NCBI GenBank assembly: GCA_029207755.1
Contig: JARCOQ010000006.1
Location: forward strand, 72,886,093-72,950,092
Reading direction: 5' to 3'
Origin: Chamaea fasciata
Taxonomy: Eukaryota > Chordata > Aves > Passeriformes > Sylviidae
DNA: 64,000 bases
The position numbers were made by a program, and so were the translations under genes. Shown one piece after another: positions 23,901-38,565 of this stretch. Under the pieces are notes generated by a model. The model had not been told where the DNA came from and did no database searches. It was given only the letters and a program-made list of their open reading frames with translations. Each line of letters begins with the position of its first letter. The first letter of the stretch is position 1.

Positions 23901-26900
23901 AAAAACACAGGGAAGAACAACAATTGTAGGTCCCCAGTTTCAGTGCCTGTGCAGAGGTTTAGTTGGTCCTGTCTCAAGTGGGATCAGCTGTGGTTCTATT
24001 TTAATGATTCCATTATACTTTTTTAACAACATTTACCTTTTTTTTTTGACATGAGGGACTGCAGCACTGATATCCAGAGATGAAGACAGGTGCCCATCAG
24101 ATGTTGCTGGGGTGTCTTTCCACAAACTATCTGTCTTTGCCACTATGAGGACTTATAGTATCACTTTCTATTTGGCAAGACAACACTAGCATTCATTATA
24201 CCCATTTACACCAGCAACAGCCCTTTTTGAGAGACTTCAGGATCAATTTCTGATGGATGAGCTGCAATATTAGATCAGATGCAGAATGTTTAAAGTTTAA
24301 AAGCATTATTCCAACTTGGTCTAGCAGTACATTGTTGAGAATACATTGTTGTAATAATTCCACCCAAGTTCCATTATGGCTGTGGGTTATAAAATATGTG
24401 AAATTAGAAGTGGGGCTTTAAGTCAGAGGTGCTCTTTCTATCAGACAGAGCAGCAGAAAAGGCTGATTTCATACACTAGGCTCTATTCATGACAAATCCC
24501 TGCCTGTCACAGAGGTTTCGTACATGATGGACGGACTTACACAACAATGCAGCCAAACACCAGGTTATGATTCTTCATATTTGACATATTTTCATTTCCT
24601 CCTCCTTAGCCCTGCGTCCTCAGGGATTCTGCAGATCCACTAGGAGATTGTTCACCTGGAATACAAAACCGAGGGCCTCCACCTACGAACTATTTATTGG
24701 CTGCACTTCTGTAAAACTTCTGAGGATGGTTGCTTTCATTCCATCCCAACCCCTAATCTCTTCTTGGGACCCTTACTCAGTCCTAGCTACCGTGTCACTT
24801 TTTCTGGCTTTCCAAGCTGCCTTTCATGCAGTCCCACAAAAACACATGAGATGTAACAAGAACAAGCTGCTCTCCTTGCTCAGCACTTGATTGTGTCCCT
24901 TCCCCATACAAATCCACCTGCCAGATACTCTCATCTGCTACCACATAAAATTTGTCTGTGTCTAAACTTCTTTCCCCTACCATTTATCCCAACTGTCAAG
25001 CTTTGCACTGGCCTATCTCTCCCAATCCATCACCCTGCCCATCTGTTTGTCACACTGCTCTACAACCACCCCACGTCTTTCCCCACACAGAGCTCATGCC
25101 AGAAACAAGCGTGTTTTTTAAAGACACTTTCAAAGCCCTGAGATGAGCAAAGACTAAAATGGGCTTGTACCCATCCTATAAGGCTCTTTTTTTATTAATC
25201 AAGGGACAGAATACACTTCAAGCTGTGCAACTGCGCTCCATGTGGAAGCCATTCCTTTAGATACCACTCTCCTGGCAAGAAAGCCCTGAAGTCCAGACGC
25301 TGTGCAGCTTTTCCAGGCAGCAAAGAGGCACCTAAGACACCAAAAGGATGCACAAGGCAGACAGAAAGCTCCAAAACAGACACAGACCAGTTTATTTCCC
25401 ATTCAGTAAATGTCAATATTGTACTTCTTAGATAGGAGCAGCCTCTCATACCTTCTGAAGAAAAAACTAAACCAAAAAAATGCCAAACACTGCATTTAAT
25501 GATATGAAAATATCTGCTACAATGCACCCCTTTGTTCTTGCTTAGGATTTCCTGAGCTACAAACTGTGCTGTCCCTCCAAAGTCAGTCCTCATGGTGTTC
25601 ATGGTGGTGCCTGCTGCAGGTTATCATTCCAGAAAGAAGGAAATTGATCCCCGCTGGTCCATGCACACAATCACTGTTCTAAAAGGTGATCACATTTAGT
25701 AACTCATGCAAAATAAAGCAACAAGGCAATTATGACCTCATTTCCTCCAGGACATAAAATGTGAAGACTGGAGAATTTTTCTAGCCTCCAAGACTAAAAA
25801 AATTTTGCTCTAGGACCTCCAGGTTTTCACTCATACAAAGCATGTGCTTGAATTTCCTAGAACACAGCAGAACTGAAAGAACAATAAAACTTTTTTTCTC
25901 CTTGTTGCAAACATGCCTGAAATAATAACCAGTAGAAGTAAACTATCCCTACTGAACCATTTTTGAATGCACATACCTCAAATGTAGCCTTTAGCACACT
26001 GAGAATTACACAACTGAAAATTTTAAGTCAACTTTTAAAGGAATAAATGATGTCGAATTAATAACAGTCAGCAAACAAAAGAGAAAATGCAGAACAAGCT
26101 ACTGTACTGAATCTGTTGCTTTCACAGTACTTAAAGGAACTCTTTTTTTCTAATGTAAACACCACTGGCACAAAACATCTATGCTGTAGTGCCAGAGGAA
26201 TACAAACTTCAGTGGCCTGTCTACAAAACCAACCTTGTCAATAAAGTTGTCCTTAACTGTAGGGTGAAAGAAAAATGTAGTTCTTCAGTTCATTATGTGG
26301 ACTGAGGTAGCAAAGGTGGAAAAAAGAAGCCAAGTTCCTTTGTATTATGCAACAAGCGATGCCTTTGGTTATGGAGGTAACACTGAGCCAGATGAACAGC
26401 TGGTATAGGCTGAGACGGAGACTGCAAATCCCAGGAATCAGTGGAGGTTACAGTGTCCAGCACCCTGATAAAAACTCTGTTTTTCAAGCCATCAAGAACA
26501 AGGAAGTTTCAAAAGCATTCCAGTAGTTTCAAGCACATGAAAGCAAACTCTGTCATACATATTTTACTCTGCAGGAAAACTTGGGTTTGAAACAATAGAC
26601 TCTTGGGGATCCCTTGTAAGAGCTTTCTAAAGGGAGAGCCTAAGTCTGCCACATGACTAAAACCAACACAATCAGCTATTCCCAAGACTGATATAACATT
26701 GGTCATCTCTTTTGACTCAAGTGCTCATATCTTTCAAAACTATGCATGATTATACTCATATACAATTGTCTGGGAAACAATTGCTAGAAGCAAACTTTTT
26801 ACATAAACCAGTTTGCTCAGTCTCTACAAAATTTTTGGTTTTGTCCCCAAAATTGCAGAACTGCAGAGAATTTCAAAGCAACTCTGAAAACTGTAAAACG

Positions 26901-28969
26901 TTTGAGACATTACTTTTCATCTAGAGGAAGCCCAAATACAGAAGAGTAGCTATCCTTTTGTGGCATAAAACATCACTTGCAGATCCTCTACAGCAATGGC
27001 ACCTGACGAGCGCAACACAGGATGTGGCACAGCTATAATCAAAAGGGTTAATTCCATCTGCGAGTCATTAAACACTTTGGTGTTCAAACAAAATGAACTT
27101 TATCAAGAAACCAGCCATTCCATTAGCCACCAAAAACCCATTTTTAATTGCACAGAAGTAAATCAAGGCCTTGTTTAAAACATCCCTAGTCCAGCCAGGG
27201 CAATGTTCTGCTTTGTTTGCCCACATGACGTCTGCAAATCTGCTCTAAGCCTTGTCTCACAAGCTCCACAAGTCTGCGCCCAAAGCAAACAATAAATTTT
27301 GTATTGGTTTATAAAGCATAAAAAAGAATCCAGAAAACAAATTGCTACTCACTGCTTAACAAACAATAACCCTTTCTGTTATTAGTATGCTAACACAACT
27401 TTATAAACACCCCCTTCTTTTTGAGGGCAACCAAAACCAACGCCCTGAGGGCTCAGAGATAATGCCAGAGACAAGAGGTGGATAATGGGAAAACTTTCTT
27501 CTGTACCATTTCTACCTCGTCATTTATGAGGCTTTTTTAAATTAATCAGACATGTTTGACTAGAGTAACAAGATATTAACTGAACTAATGGTAAGTCCCT
27601 GGTTCAACTCACTTGATTTATTCCATTTGCCAATAAGATTTTAATGTAACACCCGCCACTCAGGGTAATTTCTAAAATGTCTCTCTTCTTTAGTCATTCA
27701 GGATTTTCTGGCAGTCAGACCCTAGGGCCTCACAACACTGAAAGTTTTACGATGTTTCAGGACAGCTGTGGTTGTAAAAATAGAAATTTCTCATCATATC
27801 ATAGCAGGGATAAGAAAGTTCATTTGGCGTAATTTTCACCTGAATACATGAAAATAAGTCACATCAACAAGAAAGTGAGATCCTTTACGTTCTATAAAGC
27901 CCTGTAAGCACAATATGACCATGGCCAGCCAGAGAACCATGGGCAGTGTGAGTGCAGCTATCAATTATTTAAAGAAAATCCACCTGGAGACAGCCATGCC
28001 AAGCACCTGAATCCACTTTAATGGTGGAAGTGGACACATATTCTTGGGGATTTGACATCCTTTCTGAGTAACACTCACTTATGATACAGGAGCAGAGAGC
28101 AAACTCTGAGCAAGATTGCTGTGAGTGCTGGGATTTGGGGGAGCTCACCGTTTTGTGGATTAGCAATGCACAAGCTCCATATTCATTCGTATTCTGTATT
28201 TGTTGATGCACAAATGAAAAGTCAGGAGGTTCAAGTTATCTGGCATAAATGAAGGTTTCTATATCACAGCTGCTTGCTTTGGTAGTACTTACATGAAGAG
28301 GCCTAATGAAAAGTTAAATGAGTAATGTTGCACACTGGAAGAAGTACTCCTTTTGACAAAGTGATTAACTAGAGAGCCTCCACCAGGGCTCCTTGGATGA
28401 ATTGCCAGGAAAGCCTCTTGTGTTCCTGCTATTCCTCATCCTAGAAAAATAAATGAATACAAAATACTACTCAAACATGGAGAAAGTTGTTTTCAGCAAT
28501 TGACAGGATGTGTTTTGAATAGTGTACTTGGTATTAAAAACACACATAACTCAGTATTTACAGAGAGAGCACTATTTCTCATGTATTTACTCTCAGCTTA
28601 ACAGAGCATTTCAGAGTCATTCAGTTGTGAAAAGCAGATGAATATTTGATACTGCAGAAACCCTTACTTTTAAAATATTTTTTTCCTCTATCAATATTCC
28701 TTCATAATAACTTGTGAAGTTTATGAAAAAAAAATTAATTTTAAACAACCATAGTTTGAAAATATTCAAATCAACTCACACTTCAGTGCTTTCATAGGAT
28801 ATAAACCCTTATTTTCCATTATATGTGTTACCTGGAAGCACAAGCTGTGTCAACATTTGATCCAAAAGGCAATCAACATCAGTCAGAAGAAAAGAAAACC
28901 ACACAGCCCCACCCTCCACCCAAGAAATTGCAATTACAAAAACTTGCAGGCTGTAAAAGCTGCACAAGA

Positions 28970-29080
28970 TGAAAATGGGGGAGGGAGTGAGACAGAGAAA
29001 AAGGATTTAATGGGAAATGAAAGAGGAAAGACTACAGAAAAGGAGAAGAAAGGAGTGAACACTTAGAAGAAAAGAGAGCT
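28970..29080. repeat. Purine-rich tract
   Basis: About 110 bp of the plus strand are almost all A and G, irregular rather than a simple tandem. No gene is associated with it. Confidence 0.7.
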
Positions 29081-31689
29081 CTGGCAGTTTACAAGCAGAA
29101 TGCCTTCCAGGAGAGATGTGGAAAATTTGGCACCAGAACTTGAAACAAAAGCCCCAGTGGGACTGAGAATGGGAGGAAAGGCAAAGAGAGAGGGAGAGAT
29201 GAGCTGTAGTGTTGGCTGGCCACAAAACAAAGACCTTCCCAGCCACATGTGTTGTCATGGCCAGCAGGCAATGCAGATAAATACACCTCCCAGTTTGTGG
29301 TGTGAAAGCATCTGCAGCTCTTGCAGAAGAATCTAAATTAAGTTGGGAGGTTTTAATTCTGATTATATCTCTAATTTTAGAGCTGGAACAATGGTCTAGG
29401 TCTTTTTGATGATCCTGCTATCACTCTGCTGCAATTGTTGTTGTGCTGTCTCACCACTCCTGGTCCTTGTGTGCACCACTGGCACGGCCAGGCAGATGCA
29501 GAGTCTCCACTGTGCCATTAACACACTGGAACTGAAGATACTGCCTACACTGAGAGAACTAGAGGGTACTTTGGCATGCCAAAATGCTCAACAAATCAGT
29601 ATGCAATGGGATATCAGAAGTGGCAACAGAAAAGGTGGACAGAGTTGGGGTTCCTTTACCAGAAAATTTAAACATTCGAACGCCAAGAGCCCATAAAGTA
29701 CCTAAGAGTGATGAAGCTGAGTGGCCAGAGATAAATCTGTGGGACTGTGGTACTAGCTAGCTTCATATGGTCCTGCACAGGTATGCTGAACTATCTAAGG
29801 CATGCAGAGCTGCAGGCAGGCAATCTTCCCTAAACACAGATGCCAGGTTTGTTTCTGCTACCCCTCCCTCCTCTCGCTGGTGTTTCTGCTCTGCTGCTGA
29901 CAGTGTGCTCAAAGCACCCTCACTCTAAAATGCACTTTTCTTGCACAGTTTTAAGGGCTGTGCGGAGGGTGTTTCTGATGAGCATTTTGCTCTGTGGCTC
30001 GGACAATGATGCCACGTGTTGCATGGATGCCTGGGAGGATTTTACTTCTATGTAGTTCAGTAGCCCTTCATTCCATGATCTCACGACAAGCTGTTTCTCC
30101 CTGCCAGAGCAAAATGGTGGAAATTACATCTCCTTCTTGTGTTTAGGTTGCTGAAGCTCATAAAAATATGGCTGTGTTAAGAATAGAACATTCCTGTTAC
30201 TTCACAAGAAAGAATTGTTTTCTTCCTGGCTCCTCTTCAGAGCTCAGTGGTTAACAGGGCCAGGCTGCCTCTTCTGAACACAGGAGATATTACCAGAGCT
30301 CTTGGCCATGCAATATAAACTTCTGCCCAATATGAATCAAGAAACATATCGTCTTTTGCAAAGGAGAGGGAAAGAAACATGATGGTAAAGTCTTACTTGG
30401 CTCTTTTCAGTCGAGCTGACAAGCTGTTGTAGGCTGAGTGACTGTAGGCTGAACAACTTGGCAGGAAAAGAACCATGTTTTCCAAGCTGGACTCTGTAGC
30501 CAAGGCTGATGGGTAGCATAAGAGACTGTATAGCCTCCAGGCAGAATAAAATCCATAAAATGAAAAAAACCACAACAAACCACAGCATGCAGTCATCAAA
30601 TCTATTCATATGTTCAGGACTGGCTGCATAATCAAAGGAAAATTACTTCATTGGGCTCACAGCCCAATAACAAGCTGAAAAGGGTGAGACTTTATTTCTT
30701 GGATTTAATTGAAGGCAATCGGGATGACAACTCTTAACACCATAAAGCTAATATTCCTTGAACAGTTCACGATGACTTTTTTGTTTACCATAATCCTGAA
30801 AATGTCCCAACACAAAGGAAATCCAGAAAACAAATGATGCTGCTGTCATATGGAACCTACACATTTAAACAGGAAGAATTTCCCTAAATTCAAACACAGT
30901 CAACACTTTTTATTGGTAAAATTATTTTCCAGTCCACAATGTTTGTCCTGGTTCAACAGGCATCTGTGTTTTAAGCTACACACCCCTTTCATCTCACGAC
31001 TGTTATTTAAGCTTTAATGCATTTGGGTGTTTAGACCACACTTTGACTCCTTGGCTGAGGCAATACCATTAAGCAAGTGTACTCCTTATGAATGCCTACT
31101 GCCTTTCCCCATACTTGGCTCACCCTTGGAAGAACAAAAGCACAAAGGCAGAGAGAAGGTGCCAAGTAGTTTCTCCAGTCAGGGGAAGTATATCCCACCA
31201 CTCCTGGGAGATGTCTGTCTGCCTTGTTCTTGAGAACAAGAATCTTGAGAAGGAAGACACACCATCACTTGGAATTGCTGTTTTGGGAGATCAGCCCTTT
31301 CTGACATTAAAATGTCTTTTTCCTGCAAACTAGTTCTTGCCCTATCCCTAGGGGACATGGAGAATCAAGCTGCACCATCCTTCTTACCTCCAGCTTTATC
31401 AAAAGAGAAATGTCAGACTAGCCCTTATAGAACAAATCAAAATCCTCCAAGTTTTTCTAAACCCCTTACTGCCCTGACACACTTCTCTGAGAACTTCTCT
31501 TTATTTGTTTGCCTCAAATCTTCCAAAATTGTATCAGGCCCGACTCAGTTGTTGGATACAATTATTAGCTGACTGCTTCAGCTTCTCTTTCAAGTGTTAC
31601 ACGTCATCAAACTCTGATGTATGCCGGAATTAGCCACCTATTCTTTAAGCTCTTTTTCAGTATTTAGCTAGAAGTCTAAATTATTGGTT

Positions 31690-31940
31690 GTCAAATGAAG
31701 TTTAAGGATTTAATTATTTGCATGGTGCCAGATCAAATGTACTAAAATTAATGTTCACAACATGAAACAGTTCTTAACATTTGATGCTGGGACCAAAACC
31801 AAAATGCTAAACAGCACCAAAATATCTTGTTATTATCTCTTAATGAGAACCACTGATTATTTTTTACATTTCATTTGACAGTCTTCATCCTAATTAATTC
31901 TACATGGCAAAGTGAAATTACGCTGGTTGATGAAGATCAT
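31690..31940. promoter_or_regulatory. Candidate conserved non-coding element
   Basis: TAATTA (31711) overlaps an exact inverted octamer ATTTGCAT (31716-31723). A second TAATTA lies at 31891. There is no open frame or repeat signature. The motifs are seen; enhancer identity is inferred from motif content only. Confidence 0.22.
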
Positions 31941-33687
31941 TCTGACTCCGAAACACACTTATTAAATGAAACTAAAGCTTGGTGCTATTCAGGCGAATGA
32001 GCATGTGTTTGCCAACCAAACACACAAACCCCAACAATGAGATAACGACAGGTACAGTGACAGACACAAAGCACTGCTATTGAAAGAGAATGAAAGGCTT
32101 TGAGCTTCCCTAAGAGAAAGAGCAACCCAGATGCAAATCTCTGCAATCTTCAGGAAGAATATCTTTTGCTTTTTAAATTGTGTTTGGTTTCTATCTCAAA
32201 AATAAAGCAACACCTGTATTGCAAAGGGACTAAAGACTGGTAAAGTAGTGCACTGTCAAGCTGTACCAGAGCCTCTGTAAAAACACAGTAAGAGCAATTT
32301 CTAGTAATGCCCACTAATGTTTCCCAAGTTCTGGCATTCATCCAGCAAGTTATTTCAAAACAAATAAAAAAGTCTGGATTCCACACAGTCTTCCAAGCAA
32401 CTTTCACTATATTGGGATATATTTGTTAGATCTTGAAAGGCAGTCCTGTGTATGTGAATTATGGGAATAACCTGGCACAGGTAAGCAGAGCCAGCAAAGC
32501 TTGCATGTTGATGTGATGAGAATTTCTGAATTAGCTTCAAAAGCTTTGTTTTGCCCAATGACAAGTGAGATGATTAACACCAGAACTATTTGCTTTCATT
32601 TGCATAGAACACATGGTTCCCTGGCTGACAGTATAATTTTTCCTGGCAAACCTCAGACACAAGAAAGGGCTGAAGACAAGACCTGGCAGTGCAAATGTGT
32701 GTAGGGATGCAGGCTGACACAGAAACTTTGCTCTTGCTGAGCAACAGAAATTTCTGGCCATGGCAGAGATCTCTTTTGTGGGTGTGAGGAGAGGGGAAGA
32801 TTTCTGTGTTTGCCTGTCCTGGGTGTCTTGCAGCTGAGCCATTGCTGGGGTGATAATGCAGTCTGTCTGCAGTCACTGTCCCCTGTCAATTTGGAAAACA
32901 CATTTTTAGAGAGATACAGGGGTGTTCAAGAACCCTGATAGCTTCAATTTATTTCTCACATAGCTGTTCAAAGGTGAGACAGGAGCACAAGTAAAGTGCC
33001 ATGAAATACTGTGGATTAAACTCCTGAATATATTACTTACTACTTCTGCATAGCAATTACTCATGGGTTTTCCACAGAGAGGAAGAAAAGTCTGCTTATG
33101 CTTCAGAGAAATTAAGTCCTATGCTTCTCCAAATATACAAGAGGAAGTTCACCCAAATGTTTTGCTCTCTGAAGTATTCCCCTTCCTGGTATTTATTCTT
33201 TTGCTGGGCTGTCCCAGGGCATAATTAAACACAAATCTTATCTTCCAGGGACAAACACAGGCTATATGTTAGAAAATAAAGTAGCTGGGGAACTAGAACA
33301 GTTGTTTGCATCATATTATTGTCTAGATCCTTGAAGCTTTATTACTGGTCTTTTGAGAAATACACTGAAGTACAGAATAATACAGTGTATTATTGGTATT
33401 AATCTCTTCCTACTCTGAACAGATGGGAGTCTAAAATAAGCCCCATGCAAGAAGAAAAAAGATGGAGGCAGACTCTTCCATTATTAAAATTTGCATTCAG
33501 CTCATCAGTCTCTTATGCAGAATTATTTACAGCTCTATTTTGTACCACCCCTCTTGGGTCTACAGCTGAAATTCAGAGAGGAGGCGTAAATACACACACA
33601 TTAACTACTTCTTTAGGTAGTTCAGATACTGGGCTAATTGTGCTGATATCTACACTAGCAATTCTGCACAGGAATAATCATGAGTGC

Positions 33688-33704
33688 TTTTTTTTTTTTT
33701 TTTG
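33688..33704. repeat. T17 homopolymer
   Basis: Seventeen consecutive T. On the minus strand this is an A-run about 30-40 bases after an ATTAAA, so a minus-strand retroposon tail is possible, but no body or target-site duplication was recognised. Confidence 0.9.
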
Positions 33705-36700
33705 TAGGAGTCACTTGGCTGTAAAAGTATATATTTAATTACCTTTTTTCTTTCTGTAGTATGGCACATAACATAGAAAGGATATATTCCAACACAGGTA
33801 TAACTTTCAATTAGTTTTTCCAGCTCACCCTATCTCTTAAAAATTAACATTGAATTGCATTTGCCATTTTCCAGAATGGAATCACTTTATACAGATAAGT
33901 ACTGAAAAACCTGGTATTTTAAATAGATCCCTTTTGGTGTAGAACTGATTTCACTCAAATTATAATGACAATTTTATTACTACTGCCACATTTATTTTCA
34001 AAACTAAAATTTTAGCATCCAGCTTTTAGAAAGCTTATTTGTTTTCATCTAGCAGTGGTGCAGGGGCATTTTGTCAGACCATGGCATACATTTCAGGAGC
34101 TCACATTCATTCAATGATGAACACTCTGCCATTTCTGAATACAATTAAGTGCATTTTGAACTGGGGGAGTGCCAACATATCTTAAGAGCAGTCTTCTCTG
34201 ACTTCTAATCTGTACATACATTGATTTTTATGGCTGTCCTCCCCTCCAATTTCTAAATGCAACAACTAAGAGAGATGATTGTAACATTCAAGATAAAAAG
34301 AGGGTGTAGAGATGCAACATATCATCTTAGTATTTAGTGTAACATGTACTTTATAAGAGCTGCATTTATACCCAGCACTGATTTACTATGCCACTCTGCT
34401 AAGCTGTTTAATAAATACAGTGTTCCATACAACCAGCACTCCTTGGAGGTGTATTATTGGGGCAGATTCTTTTCCTTCAGCAGTGCCTTAGAACACTAAA
34501 TATAGATGCCTAGAATGAAACCTAGTCATGAATTGCAAGTGTAACACAAGCCAGCATTAAAGCCAGTGAGAGTTCTGTGCACTCAAGAATGAAGGATACT
34601 TTATATAAACCATCACAGAGAAGAATCACGTTACTAATTAGCAACTGACCAAAATAAACAGGGATCAAGGATATTGTGGAGCTAAAATAAGAACCCTTAC
34701 TCAAAATGCATGCCTAACTTTCTCCTGAATTTTTCAAGTCCGGTTAACCAATAGTTTCTATGCTCTTTCTGATTCCCTCCTTCTTGCAGGACTAGTAAAT
34801 GTGATGTATTTTCCAAGCTCCTAGGTAAATGGGCCTACTTTTCCTTTACAGAGAAAGAGAGAGAGAATAGCTGTAAATCAGCTGGATGAAGCTCTGCCGT
34901 GTCTTAGCATGGTGGCCTATCCCAAAGCTCCCCTAAGTTGTCCTCCTCTGCCACTTCTACTGGCAGATGAAAGAGGCAACTGCCAGAAGGACTTCTCTTC
35001 AACGGCAGGATGAACTTTCATTTCACAAGGACCCAACAGTAATTTTTTGTTTGCTTTTTTTTCAAGGCCACCGCTTCTATATTCACTTCTGCTTTGTATT
35101 CTTAAGAGCAGACAACCCTTGCCTATCAATAAAGGGATTTGTTCTTGCATCCTCCCACACCTCTGTGGGCACAGCAGGCTCTTTGTGGCCTGAAAGGCTG
35201 AGGATCCTGTTCTCCAACCAATGCCTGCTCTCAGATGCATAACTGCTTTAATGAAAATTTAAACCTCTCCTTACCAGTCTTTCACTCTGAGGAATAAAGG
35301 GAGGTTGAAATGGCAAATTCTTAATTCACTGCCATTTTAAACAGTTTACTTCCATCTTTTCACATTTTCACACTGGTCCTCTCCACACAAGCCCACATTT
35401 CTCTTGACTTCATTTACTCCAGGAATCTTTCAGGAGACGGAATCAGTGCCAAAACATTATAACCCACATCCCTTTCTCTCAGGAGCAGAGAAACAATGAT
35501 GCTCTGGAGTTAGGGCTAAACATGCAAGGACACAAAGACCTCCTGCGCTGCTGTCACTGGTGGGGCAGCTCTGGCAGCACAGTTGGGATAAACTGCTATG
35601 CCAAGAAGCCTATTTTATACCTTTTAAAGGCCATTGTGAAACTGCCTAAGGTGCAGGATACCAGCAAAAGATCCAGAGTACCTTTCACATGTAAATGCAA
35701 GAATAGAAAAAGCTACAACTGGAGGTAAAGAGTCAGACAAATGTAAGTGCCAAATACTTGGCAAACGCAGCCAAAAGCAGTGTGTCCCTGGCTCCATACA
35801 CCCAGAAGCTTTCTTGGCCCAAGAGATAATCAGTCCTGGGGAGACAACACGGAACTGTTTTAATGTCAGGAAAAAAAATTCTTTTTGCAACACTGTTATC
35901 TTGTATGGAAGATAGCATAACATAACATTTCATAACAGAAAATTGCTGTGGTATGGAAGGTGGAACATATGAAAGATGGGCAACAGACCACAGACAGTGT
36001 ATGGATTTCCAAGATTTTACCATAACATACTGGTCTTTGCCAAGTGGAGGAGGAAACATGCCAGTAAAAATAGTTCTTCCTCCCAAGATGAGACCAATTA
36101 CACTCACTTTGTTCCAGGCCAACAGCTTCTGGTTTCCCCCAAAGTTCTGATTCAAGGTTGGGGGATCACTGCCTCTTGAAGACACTTTTCCTCACAGTCT
36201 GCTCATCCAAGTTTCTGGCCAGAGGAGCATTGTGGCAGGTAATTTCAGGTCTGACCCTGAATGGGTTTTGGCACACAATCCATCAGTCAATCAATCAATC
36301 CAGTGTGATACTTCCATCCTGCTGAGCAAACCCTATAGAGCTGTGAGCCTCCCTTCTGGCAGTTTGCATCTTCTTTTTGTACCAGTGCCACGGTCAGATT
36401 CAGTGTCACAGTCTCGGTTTAAAGACCACTTGTTTATACACATCCTGTGGTTTTTCCAGGCAAGATTAGGCACATATAATCCTTCCTCAAAACAGGAGCT
36501 GCACTAAATATTACTAGTATTTAGAACGTAAGTATGAAGGAAGCATGTCTTTGGCTTACTGTGGTACAGCATATAGCCCAATTAGACACACATGGAGTAC
36601 TACATTCTTTTAAACTCCTAATTTTTTAAAAAATGTATTTTCAGGATATTTCAGTCACATAAACAAGTTAGCTAAAGAACTGGCTTGAAAACATTTCGAT

Positions 36701-38114
36701 CTGGATATTTACTACACGTATTATATTACATTCTTTTCTAGTTAAGAATATGCAACAGCTGATATAAATCAACAAAGCTTCCTTGATTTCAGTGCAGCGG
36801 TGCCAATTCATAATGTACAAGGATTTAGCTGTACTGTTCCATCGGAAAACCAAAATTTTATTCAAGCTGTCCAAATACACTTTTGACTCACATTTAAGAA
36901 AGAAGAAAAGAGACAGACTTGTTTTGATGAGACTAATCAACAAGAGGTGCCTCCTCCTTTCCCACAAATGCATATTTCTACAGCACCAGTAACCCTCCAA
37001 GTCCCACCTTTCTCTCAAAGGAGTAACATGGAATAACCTCATCCTACTTGCACAGCATTCCTGTCTCTCTCTTTAGATCACTCCCTCACCTCAAATATTT
37101 CCTTTCGATGTCTCAGGACACACAAAAACACCAGCTTAGGAAAGGGGTCGGTCACCCGCGACCTTTAAAAGGAACTTACTCAGAAAGATGGAAAAAAATA
37201 CCAGCAGGCAGCAAAGACCTTGTAAGGAACTTGGTGTAAGCAAAACAGGTACTTGCCAGTGCTCAGTGTCCTTGTTTTACAGGCAGAGCTGTGGGCAGGT
37301 GCCTATAAAGTCTGCTTCCAAGTAATATGGAAGGCCTCATTCTTCTCTGCCTCCTGCGATCCTGTGACAAAAACATCTGCCACCCTGAAACACACTTCTG
37401 ACTGCTGACTTCTCTTATACACATGACTGTGAGGATGGAGAAGACAAGCTCCCTCTCTGCCATGCCCAAAACAGAGCACTCCTGCATTTGACACATATAT
37501 ACAAATTTCCTTCAGAATAAGGTGCTACTTCTGTCATTTTGTCAACACAGAAAACAAAAAAGGTGATTAAGAATAAGTCTGTCTTCAGTTGTAGCCTCAA
37601 CACAAGAGTTTCAGTTCTGGGTTGAGTACCTAGTAATGTTTTCTCTCTACTACCAAGCAGAGAAATCACAGACCACATACCCAAGAGATATTTACTGGTT
37701 TCCTTCCTTAAAGAAAGAACCATGTAAGAAAACGAACTTGAAAAAGAACACTTCTTTTCTCTTGCTTCACTTTAATTAGATTACCCTATTTGGGTTTTAA
37801 AGACTTAGCTAAACTATAATAATCTGTATCCACCAGCTACAGATTTTTGCTATAGAATGTAAACGGCACATTTAAATGTTATTATCACACAAACTAAATT
37901 ACTTTTAGAAAGAACTGACTCTACAGATGCTGTGTTTTCGTTTTTACATGTAGATACCAATACACACAGTTTTAATTCCTCTGCTCTCTTGTGGCAAAAA
38001 CAAACAAAAACTTTCAGATGTTTCTTTTCCTTCATCTTGTTGGGGGAAAACTAAAAAAGCATAACAACAAAAACCACCAAACACTCCAAATTGTTATGTT
38101 ACTTCCACACTTCA

Positions 38115-38275
38115 AGCCCAGGCTATTAAATTAACAATAATTATTACCCAATTACCACTGCCATTAATGGGAATCCCACCACTGATATCAATGAACTATG
38201 AATCAGGCAATGAAGCCAGTTTTCACATTTTTTACAAAGTCTGAATTAATAAAGAGGTGTTTAATGCTGCATAGA
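38115..38275. promoter_or_regulatory. Candidate conserved non-coding element
   Basis: Dense TAAT/ATTA homeodomain-type cores in a non-repetitive stretch of moderate complexity, without an open frame. This is motif-based inference only. Confidence 0.18.
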
Positions 38276-38553
38276 AAGATGGCCAAACCAGATGTTTACA
38301 CCGGACACAAACAATGGGAAATATGAGATACACAACAGTTCCACTTTTAATTTGCCAACTGAATCCTGGATTAAGACAAAACATTATTATTCAACATCTA
38401 AAACAATTGGAAGTGAGATCAGGGTCAAATCCTGAATTTGCTGGAGAAAATGGAGAAAAACTGAGGGAAAACCCCAGAGTCTTTAGATACTTTTTTCCCT
38501 TGAAAACATTGCCAGATGAGGCAGTCTCATCAATCCTGCAACACAGCCGGACA

Positions 38554-38565
38554 TGTTAATTAACA
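38554..38565. other. 12-bp palindrome TGTTAATTAACA
   Basis: A perfect palindrome resembling an HNF1 site (two GTTAAT half-sites) but lacking the central spacer base of the consensus, so probably not a canonical site. Confidence 0.6.

Larger units (their letters stand above)
20921..33687. other. Long non-coding stretch
   Basis: There is no recognisable gene, structured RNA or transposon family. Short open frames on both strands show no domain. Texture: a pyrimidine-rich stretch at about 24880-25130 (possibly an old LINE fragment, not identified), a purine-rich stretch at about 28970-29080, and the motif-rich candidate at 31690-31940. Confidence 0.5.

Noticed and set aside
24880..25130. Pyrimidine-rich stretch as an old L2/CR1-type LINE 3' end
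   Set aside because: The composition is suggestive, but no consistent run of matching blocks could be aligned from memory.
30947..31040. TGTCCTGGTTCA as a possible LTR start
   Set aside because: No matching end, target-site duplication or LTR-like interior could be found.
33688..33760. Minus-strand retroposon tail (A-run after ATTAAA)
   Set aside because: No retroposed body or flanking duplication could be recognised. ATTAAA is common in AT-rich DNA.
35733..36185. 150-codon minus-strand frame
   Set aside because: Several frames are open on both strands in this stretch, no domain or signal is visible and there is no splice or promoter context.
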